Assembly (NCBI GenBank): GCA_016165875.1
Contig: JABBOT010000016.1
Span: 9,134,946 to 9,198,945, forward strand
DNA from: Acanthopleura granulata
Taxonomy: Eukaryota > Mollusca > Polyplacophora > Chitonida > Chitonidae
Reading direction: 5' to 3'
Length of the DNA stretch: 64,000 bases
Shown here: positions 25,701 to 35,940 of the stretch, one piece after another
Layout of the letters: each line of letters starts with the position of its first letter
How positions within the stretch are numbered: position 1 is the first letter of the stretch
Notes under the pieces: generated by a model
Told to the model about the DNA's origin: nothing
Database searches by the model: none
The model's input: the letters and a program-made list of their open reading frames with translations, nothing else
Position numbers and translations under genes: made by a program

Positions 25701-26765
25701 CTTCAGAGATATGTGTTGCTGTGCGTATACCTGTGGTGATTGAACTGCAAAGTCCACGTAGCCAAAATCCGTGTGTTCAGGCTGTGTTTTAGGTAATGTA
25801 GGCCGGAAACGCCTATATTGATCGATCCAAGATTAAAGGCCAGCAGGTATTACCTAAGTGTATTATGTGGATGAGATAGCCCAGATAATCTCATACTTCC
25901 AGGTTTGCTATATATAACATAGGCTGATCATAGTACGTGAGTCTCATGGCCTATTTATGCGTATTTTAGGGCTGTGTAAAAACACTGGCCACATATTCGC
26001 TCCTTTATTGTGTATACATCAGTTCTAACAGTTGATAAAATACAATCTACAACTTGCTAGTATAAATATAGAAGCATGTGGAGGTTAAATTACCGATTTT
26101 CAGTGTGAACTGAGCTCTCAGCTTTTGATGCCATGTCTACCGCATGGCATTGTGAGATGGATGACCTGCATATTTTTATCTGCGGAATTCAGCAAAAATA
26201 GTTATTCTGGACAAACACTAACATGACATTCTTTATCAGCATGTCTTTCTACATAAGATATGTTTCCTTTGCGATCAACATATCTATATGTATATATGTA
26301 GAAAACACCAACCAATTTTGTCTGTACAACGTGGCCTGGCTGGTCAGCTCAGTCGGCTGCTAGCAGAAAATCCAGGTTTATCTCCCCATGTATTTCCAGT
26401 AAGTTGTCTCGCCACATTTTGATGTTTTGCCGGCAGAGAAACCCGTCGGGGGTGCTAACACAACATGTTGTTACCCCATGGGATGAGTCTGGGGTACACC
26501 CAGATTATCAATCCACGGGGTAACTACTGTGGAAAAGGGCTAACATACCAGGCTTTTACTTTTGCTTGGCACTCAGGTTGGTGGTTCGATTCCAGGTGTG
26601 GCAAGTTTTTTTTTCTCTTTTTTTTCGGGAGGCTTTTGCTTTTGCTCGGCGCTCAGGTTGGTGGTTCAATTCCAGTTGTGGTGGAAATTTTCTTTTCTCT
26701 ATTTTTCATCAGGATATTTTCTTGGCACTTCACTAAAGTAGAATACTCATGGCTCAGTCTAGGTG
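25701..26765. other. Element left interior without recognised gene; tandem B-box-like duplication
   Basis: I see no viral gene here. At about 26,340-26,370 a tRNA-like GGTCAGCTCAGTCGGCTGCT occurs. At 26,550-26,680 an ~82-bp unit (AGGCTTTTRCTTTTGCTYGG, then GGTTGGTGGTTCRATTCC) is present twice in tandem, with T-rich stretches between. It may be a later SINE-like insertion that displaced or replaced viral sequence. Confidence 0.45.
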
Positions 26766-26769
26766 TGGG

Positions 26770-26942
26770 TTACCCAGACTCAATTAGGTCATTTATTTTA
26801 TCGCTTAGTGCAGTGATTTTATCTGTCTGGTCTTGTACAGCGTTGTAAAGTTTGTTTGGAATATATACAGCTAACCCAACTACTTGACCCCAACTGTGGT
26901 CAGAGTGGGTATATTGGATAAGCGTGATGCTCACATCTTATA
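26770..26942 (-). CDS. Small viral ORF with amphipathic C-terminal helix (fragment)
   Basis: An open minus-strand frame of about 56 codons lies between stops and ends at the TAA at 26,770-26,772. The last ~30 residues look like a helix or coiled coil rich in Asp/Lys/Gln with regular Leu/Ile spacing (contains DQTDKITALSDKINDL). No ATG is in frame, so the 5' part is lost or lies in another frame. Function unknown. Position at the left edge of the gene block, and the same strand as its neighbours, suggest it belongs to the element rather than to host DNA. Confidence 0.4.
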
Positions 26943-26999
26943 GCCGACTATACTGAACTCCGGTATCGCAACTCTCTGTCAAAAACTTTAATTGGCGGA

Positions 27000-27488
27000 T
27001 AGTTTTTTCATGAAGGCTGCGCAGGCTTTGTCCTGCCCCTGCCACACTAACTCGTCTTTCATTTTCTTATCTAATGAAATTGAGTTATGAGCTGTACCGA
27101 CTCATTTCTCAGTATTTTTCGATTTCACCACGCACTAACTGAAACCCGGTATCCGAAATCTTACAGTCAATCAGCGCTGTAGAAACGTGGTCGGTGATGG
27201 AATTAAGCTTACTCTAAGCCAGTAAGCGAATTTCATTGTGTTTCTTAAATTTGATGGACAGACGCTGGCTTACAAACTTTCCCACCCCACTGAGAAGGCC
27301 ACGCCTTCCATGCCTATAGCTATAGGTGTCGCAATTATCGTGGACAACACTCCAACACCTGCAACGCCCAGACCCATACTTGACGTGAGTAGCGCAGTAT
27401 CAATACCATCAAATGCGTTGACTGACCTGTGGTATTTTTTGTATAGAGCAGCTCTGGCATCTCTCTCTTCTTCTCTTTTTGCAGAGTG
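27000..27488 (-). pseudogene. Viral membrane-associated protein, broken
   Basis: The open core at 27,270-27,488 encodes a basic/acidic start followed by a long Gly/Ala/Val/Ile-rich hydrophobic stretch (for example GLGVAGVGVLSTIIATPIAI) that would form one or two membrane helices or a fusion-like hairpin. It stops at the TAA at 27,270. Just downstream, in another frame (about 27,160-27,240), is a charged helical segment with HNEIRLLA, consistent with the same gene after a frameshift. The tail to about 27,000 has KDELVWQGQDKA in yet another frame. No ATG remains in frame. I do not know the function; a virion membrane or entry-related role would be speculation. Confidence 0.45.
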
Positions 27489-27508
27489 CTAACATGTTGT
27501 AATCTATA

Positions 27509-28775
27509 CTAATGCGGATCTTCAGTCGGGGGGCAGATGAATCTAATGCTGGACACAGCTGCGCAATTTGTATGTAGACGAGATAGACTGTTTAATTCTA
27601 AATCCGATATGGGTTTAAAACTTATTCTTAACCTTTTCAACTGAATGCCATGCTCTAGATTTATGTGGCCCAAAAGCACCATTTGCGCCGCAGCGGCCTG
27701 GACATTGTCTAATGTCGTCTCAGCATTTTTACAACGATCGTTACGCTTTTACCAACATGCTTTTGCAGCACCCAATCTTCAAGCCAGGAAGGATGCGGAA
27801 GGGCTTGAAAACTGGATTATTACCCAATATAATATCCAAAATGCGAGGGAACCGCGTCAAACTCACAAAATGGTGTGTTGCTATCGAGGTAAGATGTTGT
27901 ATGTGGACCTCCTCCGATCGCATGGACCCCTTCCGCCAGTATCCTCATATGAAGTTTATCATCTCCCATGGCCATGTACGGTAGGTAAGCCGTACAATTA
28001 TTCAAAGTCTTCTCAACACCACCACCATGTGCTGATTGCACATAGTTTGTGATCACTACCAAATCAATGTCCCATATGGGATCACCCTATTTAGCGAGAC
28101 TCCATACCCTATTCTCAGGATCATCAGATAGAACCAGGGTGAGTTTTTGGAGCGCATTCGGGGCTTTGATATCCACATCGTCGGGCTCATGGAACTTCGG
28201 TGGTTCTCCGGATCCCCCGACGGCACCTTCTTTCGTGTATAAACACCTCGCTGGAATTTGAAGGTGTAAATTCGTCCATCCACCCCTTACCGTTTAAAAC
28301 CAATGACATCTGACAGATCCGATAAGCCTATGCTAGTGCAACTAGGGCCCAGTGAGTCCATCACGCCAGTGCTTAAGCACATGGTATCTACAGGTTGACC
28401 ACAATTGTGTAACAGTTTTACAGTAAACTGCGTCACGATGCCAGCCGACAGTCCTTTGTACTGTGGAATGGCAAATACCACCATCCTTCCGGAGTTCATG
28501 CATTCGTGGTATACCGGGACTGTCCTCAGAAGAATAGAGAATCTGTTTTCAGATGCACTCACCTCATCTAGGGGGACAAATATTCTTTGTGAGGCGTCAG
28601 TTTGGGTAGTTTGTCTTCCTTCATTTATTCCACCAATGAGTTTTCTTGCATTTGAAAACCCCAAGATATTAGCTGGATCTAACAGACTGATAACATCATT
28701 CTTGGCGAGTTCCAGCCACACACGAGCAGTAGCTTCATTCAGTGTCAGTGTAGCACTTCTTGATTGTCCAAACAT
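27509..28775 (-). pseudogene. Viral gene of unknown function, possible minor capsid protein, broken
   Basis: It starts at a good ATG at 28,775. The first 162 codons (to 28,287) are open, with strand-like alternating residues (RIFVPLDEVSASENRFSILL, then VVFAIPQYKGLSAGIVTQF) as in a jelly-roll capsid domain. The reading then moves between frames: 28,287-28,056 is broken, 28,062-27,741 is open again (contains LNNCTAYLPYMAMGDDKLHM), and 27,690-27,509 is open in another frame up to a TAG. An intact gene would be about 420 codons. Role as penton or minor capsid is inference from the beta-rich pattern and the neighbourhood; no hallmark motif proves it. Confidence 0.5.
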
Positions 28776-28981
28776 GCTGGGAAGACGGCACTACTCCCCT
28801 GCTGAACATCACTAAGTGTTACAAACATATTCAGAAATATGCTCGATAACGTGTTTTTTTATTAAATTAACACGTTAGAGGATTATATTCGAGTAAAGGG
28901 ATCGAGGACCCGAGTGAAATTGTGGTCATATATCCCAGCCTGAACTACTTGCAGGTTGCTATCATCGCAACTATCTAAAAG

Positions 28982-29986
28982 ATGCTTGAACCCTTACCAA
29001 AAATCAAAACCGTTGCATTGGCCTGGTGGGAGAACAAACTCAATTTCGCCATATGGAGCACCATGAACTGTTGTGGGGTGTCAAAGGAAAATCATCTTGC
29101 AGCAAACACTACAATGAGCAACTCTGTATTCCACTTCCATGTGTACTATCAAGTACGCCATATTCTGGAAGAGATTAAAGCACCACTTATACAAGTCGAT
29201 GCATGGAGTCCGAAAGACAACGCCTACAATTTGAGGGCATACGAGCGGATTGGTGGCGAGTGTCGGGTCCCCTCAGTCACAGACAGGCAGCAAAAAAGAA
29301 GTGGAAACCATGGGCTAGGCGCAGTTTACTATGTCACAAGGACAGATACATGAAATCGCATTACAACTACGATCCTAGCCGCATACCATTCCAGCGAACA
29401 CCAGAAAAGTTCCACACTGAATTCATCTCTCTAGGTAGTGAGATGCATGGGACACCTTAATCCTCGCCAAATCTGAAGGGTTTACCCAGGCAAGTGTGGA
29501 ACGCGTGAACGACACCATTCAGACTTATGTTTGGGTAATCCTTGGAACACAGGCACAGGCATAGCAAGACCTGTTGATCTGCCTTCGACCACAAAGCGGT
29601 TCTAGAACGTCTTGAGGTACGCCTGCTCCAAGGTGGATTATGCGTTTGGGATGGGTCTGTAAATGGCGCCAAGTAATATGGACGTATGAATTGGAAAAAT
29701 CGGTGGTTATAACGAGAACGTCATATCCACAGCAGACAAGAAACTCGGGATTAATGAAGACAGAACTCAATAGTTCATGCGCCAACCACCTGGGGAGACA
29801 AGCATTATAAACCCACAACCAGGTGCAGTACCCGTGCCGACTCCAGTAGTACCAAGACCTGTGCCGGCAGCGCCAGAGAACAATTCACCGAGGACTCCAG
29901 CTTCACTGAGACGGCACAATGAAGAAAAGGTGGCGTTAGTAATAGTTCGGGTTGCCCTTGGGCTTGCACAAATCTGGTCACACTAG
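28982..29986 (+). pseudogene. Viral gene of unknown function, plus strand, broken
   Basis: The ATG at 28,982 opens a 123-codon frame (contains ALAWWENKLNFAIW and FHFHVYYQVRHILEEIKAP). Coding then switches frame at about 29,240 and runs to a TAA at 29,458-29,460. It reappears with QASVERVNDTIQTYVWV before a TAG near 29,562, and ends in a Pro/Val-rich segment (29,777-29,986, QPGAVPVPTPVVPRPVPAAP). The overall plan is a globular aromatic-rich N-terminus and a proline-rich tail of ~330 residues. I recognise no enzyme motif. It is flanked by minus-strand genes on both sides. Confidence 0.5.
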
Positions 29987-30181
29987 ATGTGCCCGAACGG
30001 CCTTGTAAATAATTCCACCTATAGCAACAACCAGGGCCCAAGAATTCTCGGCAACCCAGTTCACAGCCTTGCCTAATGTGCTGAAGAGCCAAGAGATGAT
30101 GCTCCCTATAATACCTGGGAGAGCTATTGCGGCTTTACCGGCGAGCTTAGCTAGAAGCCTGCCCAAGGCCCACAGGTGCTT
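29978..30181 (-). CDS. Small hydrophobic viral protein
   Basis: An uninterrupted frame of ~67 codons between stops. It has a short basic start (LLAKLAGKAA), then two hydrophobic blocks, LPGIIGSIISWLF and WALVVAIGGIIY, so it is a likely two-helix membrane peptide. No ATG is in frame (the first possible starts are TTG/CTG), so the start codon may have mutated. Small membrane-active virion peptides are known in adenovirus-like and Polinton-like viruses, but identity here is unproven. It lies 15-30 bp downstream of the next minus-strand gene, consistent with co-transcription. Confidence 0.5.
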   Translation of the reverse strand, partial: KHLWALGRLLAKLAGKAAIALPGIIGSIISWLFSTLGKAVNWVAENSWALVVAIGGIIYKAVRAHLV

Positions 30182-30195
30182 TTATATCTACTCCT

Positions 30196-31066
30196 TCAGA
30201 CCGCCCTTGTCAGTTGGCTCAGGAGGTAGGTGTTGGAAGAGTCCCCGGTCAGCGCAAACACCAATGCTGATACCGCCATTCTGATCACAGTGAGCAATGA
30301 CGCAATTGTGATGCCTTGCTCACAGAACAGGGTGCGTATGCGTTCAGCAAGAGTTGTGCCCTTGTGAAGGATACAGTTGATGGTATCCCGGATACAGTTG
30401 ATCTGAGAGAGGAGCTCATGTCTGGTGGGCGAAGCGGCCTCAAGGCAGGCCGCCCTCTCATCCTGCAGGTCACGTAGCCATTCAGCAATACGGCACCTGG
30501 AGAACTCGTCGGGAGCCTCATCCAGTTTCAGCTTTTGTGGACAGATGTCTTCATCGAGGGATGAGAGTGTAGCAAGGTTGTTGATATATTCGCCTGGGAT
30601 AGTCTGCAGTGTATCAAGATCCAGAAGCTCACGGATAGGCACGTGGGGGGTCACTGATCGTGGCAAGGATCTCATCGACAGGGCTACCCGTGAGGCTTGT
30701 CTCCATAATCTAGACTGTATATTCAGCCTTCTTTGCGACTGCTCCTGAATCTCGACAGTATCAATATCAGCAGCTACCTCTCCCAACATCCTACTGGTGG
30801 TCTGGGTGGCTGCTACAGCCTCAGTCAGCAACGCGTTCTTGGGATCCCTCCCCTGGCAGCGTCCCTCTCCCGGCCGGCCGCCTATGGTTGAGAATGCGAG
30901 TGGCTTTCCTGTCCAAGAGTTGATAATCGTGAGGTTGCGATGTGCTTTTAACCGCAAACGCCTGCCAACGAGCTCAAATTCACTTGGCCAGTTGAGGTTG
31001 TGAGGCCCCTCTCCGCAATGCCGTTGTAGTAATCTACCGCTGACTAAAGGAGCTCAAAATGCAGCG
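30196..31066 (-). CDS. Viral alpha-helical protein with C-terminal hydrophobic segment; longest surviving frame
   Basis: The frame is open from a TGA at about 31,067 to the stop at 30,196, ~289 codons, and is the only sizeable gene of the element without an internal break. There is no in-frame ATG near the 5' end, so the true start is lost or unclear. The N-terminal part contains LTIINSWTGKPLAF, the middle is rich in Arg/Gln/Glu/Leu and predicted helical, and the last ~35 residues include the hydrophobic ITIASLLTVIRMAVSALVFA. No domain recognised. It is divergently arranged against the capsid gene, whose ATG lies at 31,059, so the two 5' ends meet or overlap. Confidence 0.5.
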
Positions 31067-32074
31067 ATACATGAGTCCCAGTGGCCCCGATGCCGATGCC
31101 ATCTCTTCATTGTCCACTACATCGTCATGGGCAAACGTTGGGTTATCGAAATCAAAATCTCCCATGTTGGCTATTGAACACTGGCTGCCCAACGTTCAAT
31201 AACCATGACTTTGAACATGTATGGAGGAAAGGCTAATCCTTGCTGCTGCCTGAGAACCCCCTTTGGGTTCAAAGGTGTGCGCCAGTCGGTCGTCATCACA
31301 AATAACCCGAGCAGGATAGACCCGATAGGCCATATGCCATTCTACCACTCGGTCCTGGGGGGACAGGCTCGAATACCAGCTAACCTTCAACGACTACAGC
31401 CACATAATCCGGGCGACAGGTGACGCCGATGCCAGCTACATAACTGAGAACATCAGCCTAGAGTATGACATGGTCACCCAGTCCGAGTTCGCCCTGGTAA
31501 TCCGTAACCAGTACACCGGCTGCCTGGCAATACTCTATGACAGTGTGCTCCGGCACCACAAAATTAGCCGAGACATGAACGAAACCTCATGGAACATCAA
31601 TGTCAATGTACCCACCCACAGTATGAAAGGCATCTTAATGCTGTTCGAGAACCTACGAGCAACATTCCAGCGGAAGACTGAGGCTTTCAATAACCCCAAA
31701 ATACCCAAGGTGGAGATGACAATTGAGGGAGTTTTCAACCAGCTGTACAGCCAAGGCCTGCGTGCCTAGCAGCAGTGGGATGAGGCAAAGAAGTTCTTTG
31801 CAGCTGGTGGCAAGCACTATCCCGAGGTGGCTATGGTCGCAGAAGACCTAGCGCTGGCGGACGCATCCCTTGGCAACTTCTTAACCACCAAATAGCTGGC
31901 TCTCCACTCCAGGTATACGGTAGCGGGTGGCGCATCGAGAACGCCAGTGTGGAGGTGACCATTCAGATCACGAAAACAGCCGAGGCAGCAGGCACTTTGA
32001 ACATCTACCTTTACATGGTCATGGACGCCCAGCTCAACATCGAGGATGATCAATTCGTCTCATTGCAGCATTAG
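31059..32074 (+). pseudogene. Major-capsid-like protein gene, broken
   Basis: The first ATG is at 31,059 and the final stop is the TAG at 32,072-32,074. Coding is fragmented: a frame change near 31,385, an in-frame TAG at 31,767-31,769, another TAG at 31,893-31,895 and a further frame change just after. The long middle frame (31,470-31,769) contains LEYDMVTQSEFALVIRNQY (its start precedes that ATG) and WNINVNVPTHSMKGILMLFE. The C-terminus (frame after 31,900) contains NIYLYMVMDAQLNI. The beta-strand-rich pattern, the size (~335 codons) and the position directly upstream of a packaging ATPase fit the double-jelly-roll major capsid proteins of Polinton-like viruses. The assignment rests on context and on my memory of similar capsid-like genes in invertebrate genomes; a structure-based search would settle it. 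Confidence 0.6.
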
Positions 32075-32075
32075 T

Positions 32076-32565
32076 AATTTCTGGCCCAGGGGCCCCCACC
32101 AGGTGATTATGTGCGGAATGACAGGTGTGGGAAAAACTTTTCACTCTCAACCTCCTGGAGGGTCCTTATCGCGGCTTGTTTCAACACATTCCTGTCCTGT
32201 GCCTCACTATACAGTACAATAGGGTGTATCAAGAGTGTCCCTGGGTGTGGAGCGACCCAGAGGTCTATGTCGTAGGCCCTGGTGAAAGGCTCCATGACTA
32301 CCTCTGTGCCTTCTACCAGCTGTTCCACGGCAAGCCGACCCTATATATCATTGACGACTGCTCGGCCACAAAGGCGCTGACCAAACAGAAAGACATGCTC
32401 CCTGAGCTAGCCTTCTCCAGCCAGCACGTGCAGCGAAGCGTCTGTGTACTCACCCAGAAATATAACTCAGTTCAAGGGGATCTACACGAGCAGACGCGCT
32501 GTGCTGCCATCTTTCACTGCAAAGACAGGGACTCGCTGACGAATGCCTCAGAGAAAATGATGTGA
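32076..32565 (+). pseudogene. A32/FtsK-type genome-packaging ATPase, frameshifted
   Basis: A Walker A motif GMTGVGKT is at 32,115-32,138. A Walker B motif LYIIDDC begins at 32,341 in a different frame, so a frameshift lies just after the P-loop (about 32,139-32,146). From there 146 codons are open to the stop at 32,565. Between the motifs is a compact ~65-residue segment. Downstream lies SQHVQRSVCVLTQKYNSV, matching the sensor-like Gln region of packaging ATPases (usually LTQ). The family pumps viral DNA into preformed capsids. It starts only a few bases after the capsid stop, the usual capsid-ATPase tandem order. Confidence 0.75.
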
Positions 32566-32583
32566 TCCCTCCGGAAAAGCAGG

Positions 32584-32760
32584 TCAGAATATTGCAGTAG
32601 CTGGCTCAAACAAAGCATGCCTAGCTTCTGTTGAAGACTGATCAGCAGGCTGCACACCACGTGCTATAATCTGAGAAACACTGTTGCTATTTTCCTTGCA
32701 AATAATCACCTTTATAATCACCGAATATATCACAGCCAGGAAGATAATGGTACATATCGT
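32584..32760 (-). CDS. Small single-pass membrane protein candidate
   Basis: A minus-strand open frame of ~55 codons ends at the TGA at 32,584-32,586. It begins with a hydrophobic segment ICTIIFLAVIYSVIIKVII followed by a polar tail. It has no in-frame ATG and overlaps the 3' end of the helicase region in another frame. It is convergent with the ATPase gene. Could be a small virion membrane protein or chance; the sharp transmembrane-then-polar pattern is what makes it worth listing. Confidence 0.35.
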   Translation of the reverse strand, partial: TICTIIFLAVIYSVIIKVIICKENSNSVSQIIARGVQPADQSSTEARHALFEPATAIF

Positions 32761-35700
32761 TGCATGCAGTCTGTGACTCGAACTATTCGCCAGGCAAATA
32801 TAACGAACTGATCGACGAAGACAATGAGGCGACCCTGGCTCAAGTGAAGTGTGGAGGCATAGCCAAGGCGCCAGTCATCAGTCTGAATAGCCACCACTGC
32901 TCCCTCTATGCGGACATCGATTATGTCGTTGAGTACCAGCTTTTCCCTAGAGTCCATTCGAGGGATGGGGACTTGTTTTGCTTCCGGCTGTCTTTTGGGT
33001 GGTACAACAGGGGCACTGGGCTGTCTGGGAAGTAGACCTTGTGGCGCTGGAATAGCAGCTCCTGTGCTCTGTCGCGGACTTTCTGTTTCGAGGTGAAGAT
33101 GAGATCGCCTGGCTTCCAGGCTTCAGCGAACTTAACCCAACCAAGGAGGCTAGGGAGTGCTTGTCTCATCTTCTGTCACTGAACTTCGTCTGGCTGCAGG
33201 CGGATAGCCTTTTTGAAGGTTCTAAGGGCCAGGCCTCTTGCCCTATGGTCTTCTTCAATAAACTTGTAGTAGTTAGCCTTCTGACACAGCCAGCTGTGTG
33301 GCATCTCACCACACAATCAGGTTTACCCTGATCACTGCAGCAGATGACTTGGATGCCCGTGTTCGAGCCGATCGAAGAAGGTCACCAGAATAGGCCGGGG
33401 CACGGCGCATACCTCATCCCAGATGATCACGTCAGGGATGAACTTCTGGCACATCCTTTCTGGGGTGCAGTCAGTCTGACCACTTCAATGGAAGACGCTG
33501 TGATAGGTCTGGGCCTTGACCCCTCTGGAACGCATCTCTTTCGCCAGATGATGGGTCGGGGTGAAGACCAGAGGGTTTTTACTGCGGAAGGGCTCAATTT
33601 GCTCACGTCGCTTTGCCGCTCCCCCCAACCGCCCTTCCCATAGCTGTATTGGTGTCTGGTCAGTGGGTCATCTTGACATGGTGCAGAAGAGTCTGGCATG
33701 TCTCTTTGCTGTCTTCAGTATTCGGGCTTGGAGAGGTAGGCTGCATGTTCCATGGGCATGTATAGTCTTTCTTCCTTGTCGCACCACCTGGCTGGGGCAA
33801 CTGGAGGAAGACGCGTTATCCCTGTGAGACAATGGGCACAACAGGCTTCATTGCAGCTGCAGGCCCTGGGGGTCACATACGCCTCAATCCCTTCGAGCTT
33901 GTGCAATGCTGCTTTCTTCACATAGATGGAATCGGTTGCCACCAGGAGAGCTTCCTCTGGTTCGAACCTTGAAAACATAGAGGAGGTTGATGTGGGCATA
34001 AGCCAACATGGAGGCCCTGAGGTGGGTGTACTGGGGTTGTGAACCATCGTTGTACGTGAGGATATGGCCGAGGCGGCATTTCATTGGACCTCCGACCAGG
34101 GCGTCACTTTGGCGGGTGTCTCGCACCAGTCGTCATGTCAGTCTTTTTCCGATGATTCTGCACAATGATTACAGTCTCCAGGGAGCCAGACCTTGGTCTG
34201 TTTCTTACAGGTGATGATTGCTTCACTCACCTTGCAGGATTTCAGCTGGCCAGATTCTGTCAAGAAGGGAAGAAGCTGTGTTGGGGCCCATCCAATCTCT
34301 GCGAAATGCCTCCCAAACCACGCGGGGATGACAGGATGGCAGCCTGTGAGCTCCTACTCCTGGACCTCGACGAAGCCTGTGCCCATGTCTTTGGGGAGGG
34401 GACCACTGATGGCTACACGGGTCATGCAGTGGGCTGGGTATCTGAAATGTTCAAAGTAGGGCTTTGCATCGCCTTCTCACTGAAAGGAGGCCGGGTAGCA
34501 AGCTTTCATGTCAATGCTGACTATGTCTCAGGTGTTGTAGTCCATCATGTTCCAGAGCCCGCCATGGCCATGAACGCAGGCCTCCTGGATGTTGTGGAAC
34601 AGATTGGCTGGGGTTGGCTTCCAGTCATTCTTTTCTTTTCCATGATGCTGGCCATGTGATTCTTGCTGAAGGCTCTCTCAACCAGTTCAGGGTTACCTAG
34701 ATTGGTGCAGATAGCTTGGAGCCTATCAGGAGACCTGCGGCCTGTAGCACGAACCGGTTGACACCAAGTTGCCTGTTTTGCCCACCCAACAGTCAGAGAG
34801 CTAAATGTTCGTAATGGATAGCTTGCCCAATGGCCTGTCAGATGTAAGCCCTCATAGTGGGCCTTTCTGCTTTGGGGGAAGTGGAGATCTTTGGACCAAG
34901 TGTGGCCATTGTGGCAGATGAGCTCTACTGGTCTATGCCAACCCTCGTACTTTCCACTGTTGTAGATGTCTTCGCAAAAAAATGTCCCGCAGGATGATTG
35001 CTCTTTCAAGGACCCTTTTCTGTTCAGTCACATCATCGACCGTAGCACCCAGTTCATGCACCATCTCCTCCCACTCTTGGATTTCGATCTGTCTAGCTGC
35101 GGCCAGCCCCTGGCCCTTCAGGGCACTCGATGACATCCTGCCCCTTTTTTCTCTCAGCCCGGACTGGGTAAAACTTGTCTTCAACAACCCAGTTGCCTTC
35201 ATTCGGCTTACAAAGGGACTTAATTTGGAATAAGAACTCGTCCCCCATAGGGAGCGCGGTGAGAAGCTGAGCCGCCTTTTGTCCGACAGGCGATTTCAAT
35301 ATCGCCGATGTCGAGTGGGTCCTCCACTTCCATCCGCCATGTGGAGAAGACTGCAGTGGTGCCATCGACTTCAAGCTTGTCTTTGGCATTGTTCAGAATC
35401 TCAACCCAGTCTTCAGCCGGGCGCTGAACCTGGGGAGGGACCTGATTATCTATGTTGACGAACGGCCGTTGTGGCCTCAACGGCCGATGGAGGCGGTTTT
35501 CAGCATATTCCAGAATAGGTTCATCAAGAATATACCCAGATTCGTACTCTACAAGAATCTCGTCAATCAAGTCACACATAGTCGTCATATTGCTGCTGGG
35601 TGGGTATATCACATGTAGGAATGTCTTTAAATGGAATTTCAATGCCGGCCAGACGTGCAAATTCTTTCTTATCACATCACTACACATTTCGATATCCGCA

Positions 35701-35825
35701 CGCGAGACAGAGCCTTTGCTTGTTAGTAACGCCGGCCCCACAAATTCGGCAAGGCTGTGTCCATAAGCCCTTACGCAGCCATGAAAGGTGAACCTTACAG
35801 AAACTACCAGGGCAGTTTTTACCAT
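32730..35825 (-). pseudogene. Family-B DNA polymerase plus SF1 helicase gene, broken
   Basis: The ATG is at 35,825, 115 bp inside the right terminal repeat, and the first 201 codons are open (to 35,220). Polymerase motif A reads DMKACYPASF (34,483-34,512). A motif-B-like LRASMLAYAHI segment lies at about 34,000-34,050, and motif C reads ATDSIYV (33,919-33,939), the family-B D-T-D core with its first Asp replaced by Ala. Helicase signatures follow on the same strand: a P-loop-like GGSGK (33,612-33,626), VFTPTHHLAKEM (33,533-33,568), a Walker B VIIWDEV (33,411-33,431) and YASTLHLSQG (32,832-32,861) typical of the C-terminal RecA-like half of SF1 enzymes. Frames change repeatedly, with many stops. 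An intact version would be about 1,030 codons. Whether it was one fused protein or two adjacent genes cannot be decided from this damaged copy. Confidence 0.7.
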
Positions 35826-35940
35826 AGAGCTCTGCTGAGCTTAAGGTGAGCAACTTGCATGTGTTGTGTCAATTGGGCATGTTGATTGCATTAGCGTTTC
35901 AGCAACAGCCTGTGTATCTAAATGAAGGGATCGGGCTGGC

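Noticed and set aside
28405..28815. 136-codon plus-strand open frame in the viral element
   Set aside because: Antisense to the better-supported minus-strand gene with an ATG at 28,775.
34165..34659. 164-codon plus-strand open frame in the viral element
   Set aside because: The opposite strand carries polymerase motif A at the same place, so this frame is a shadow.
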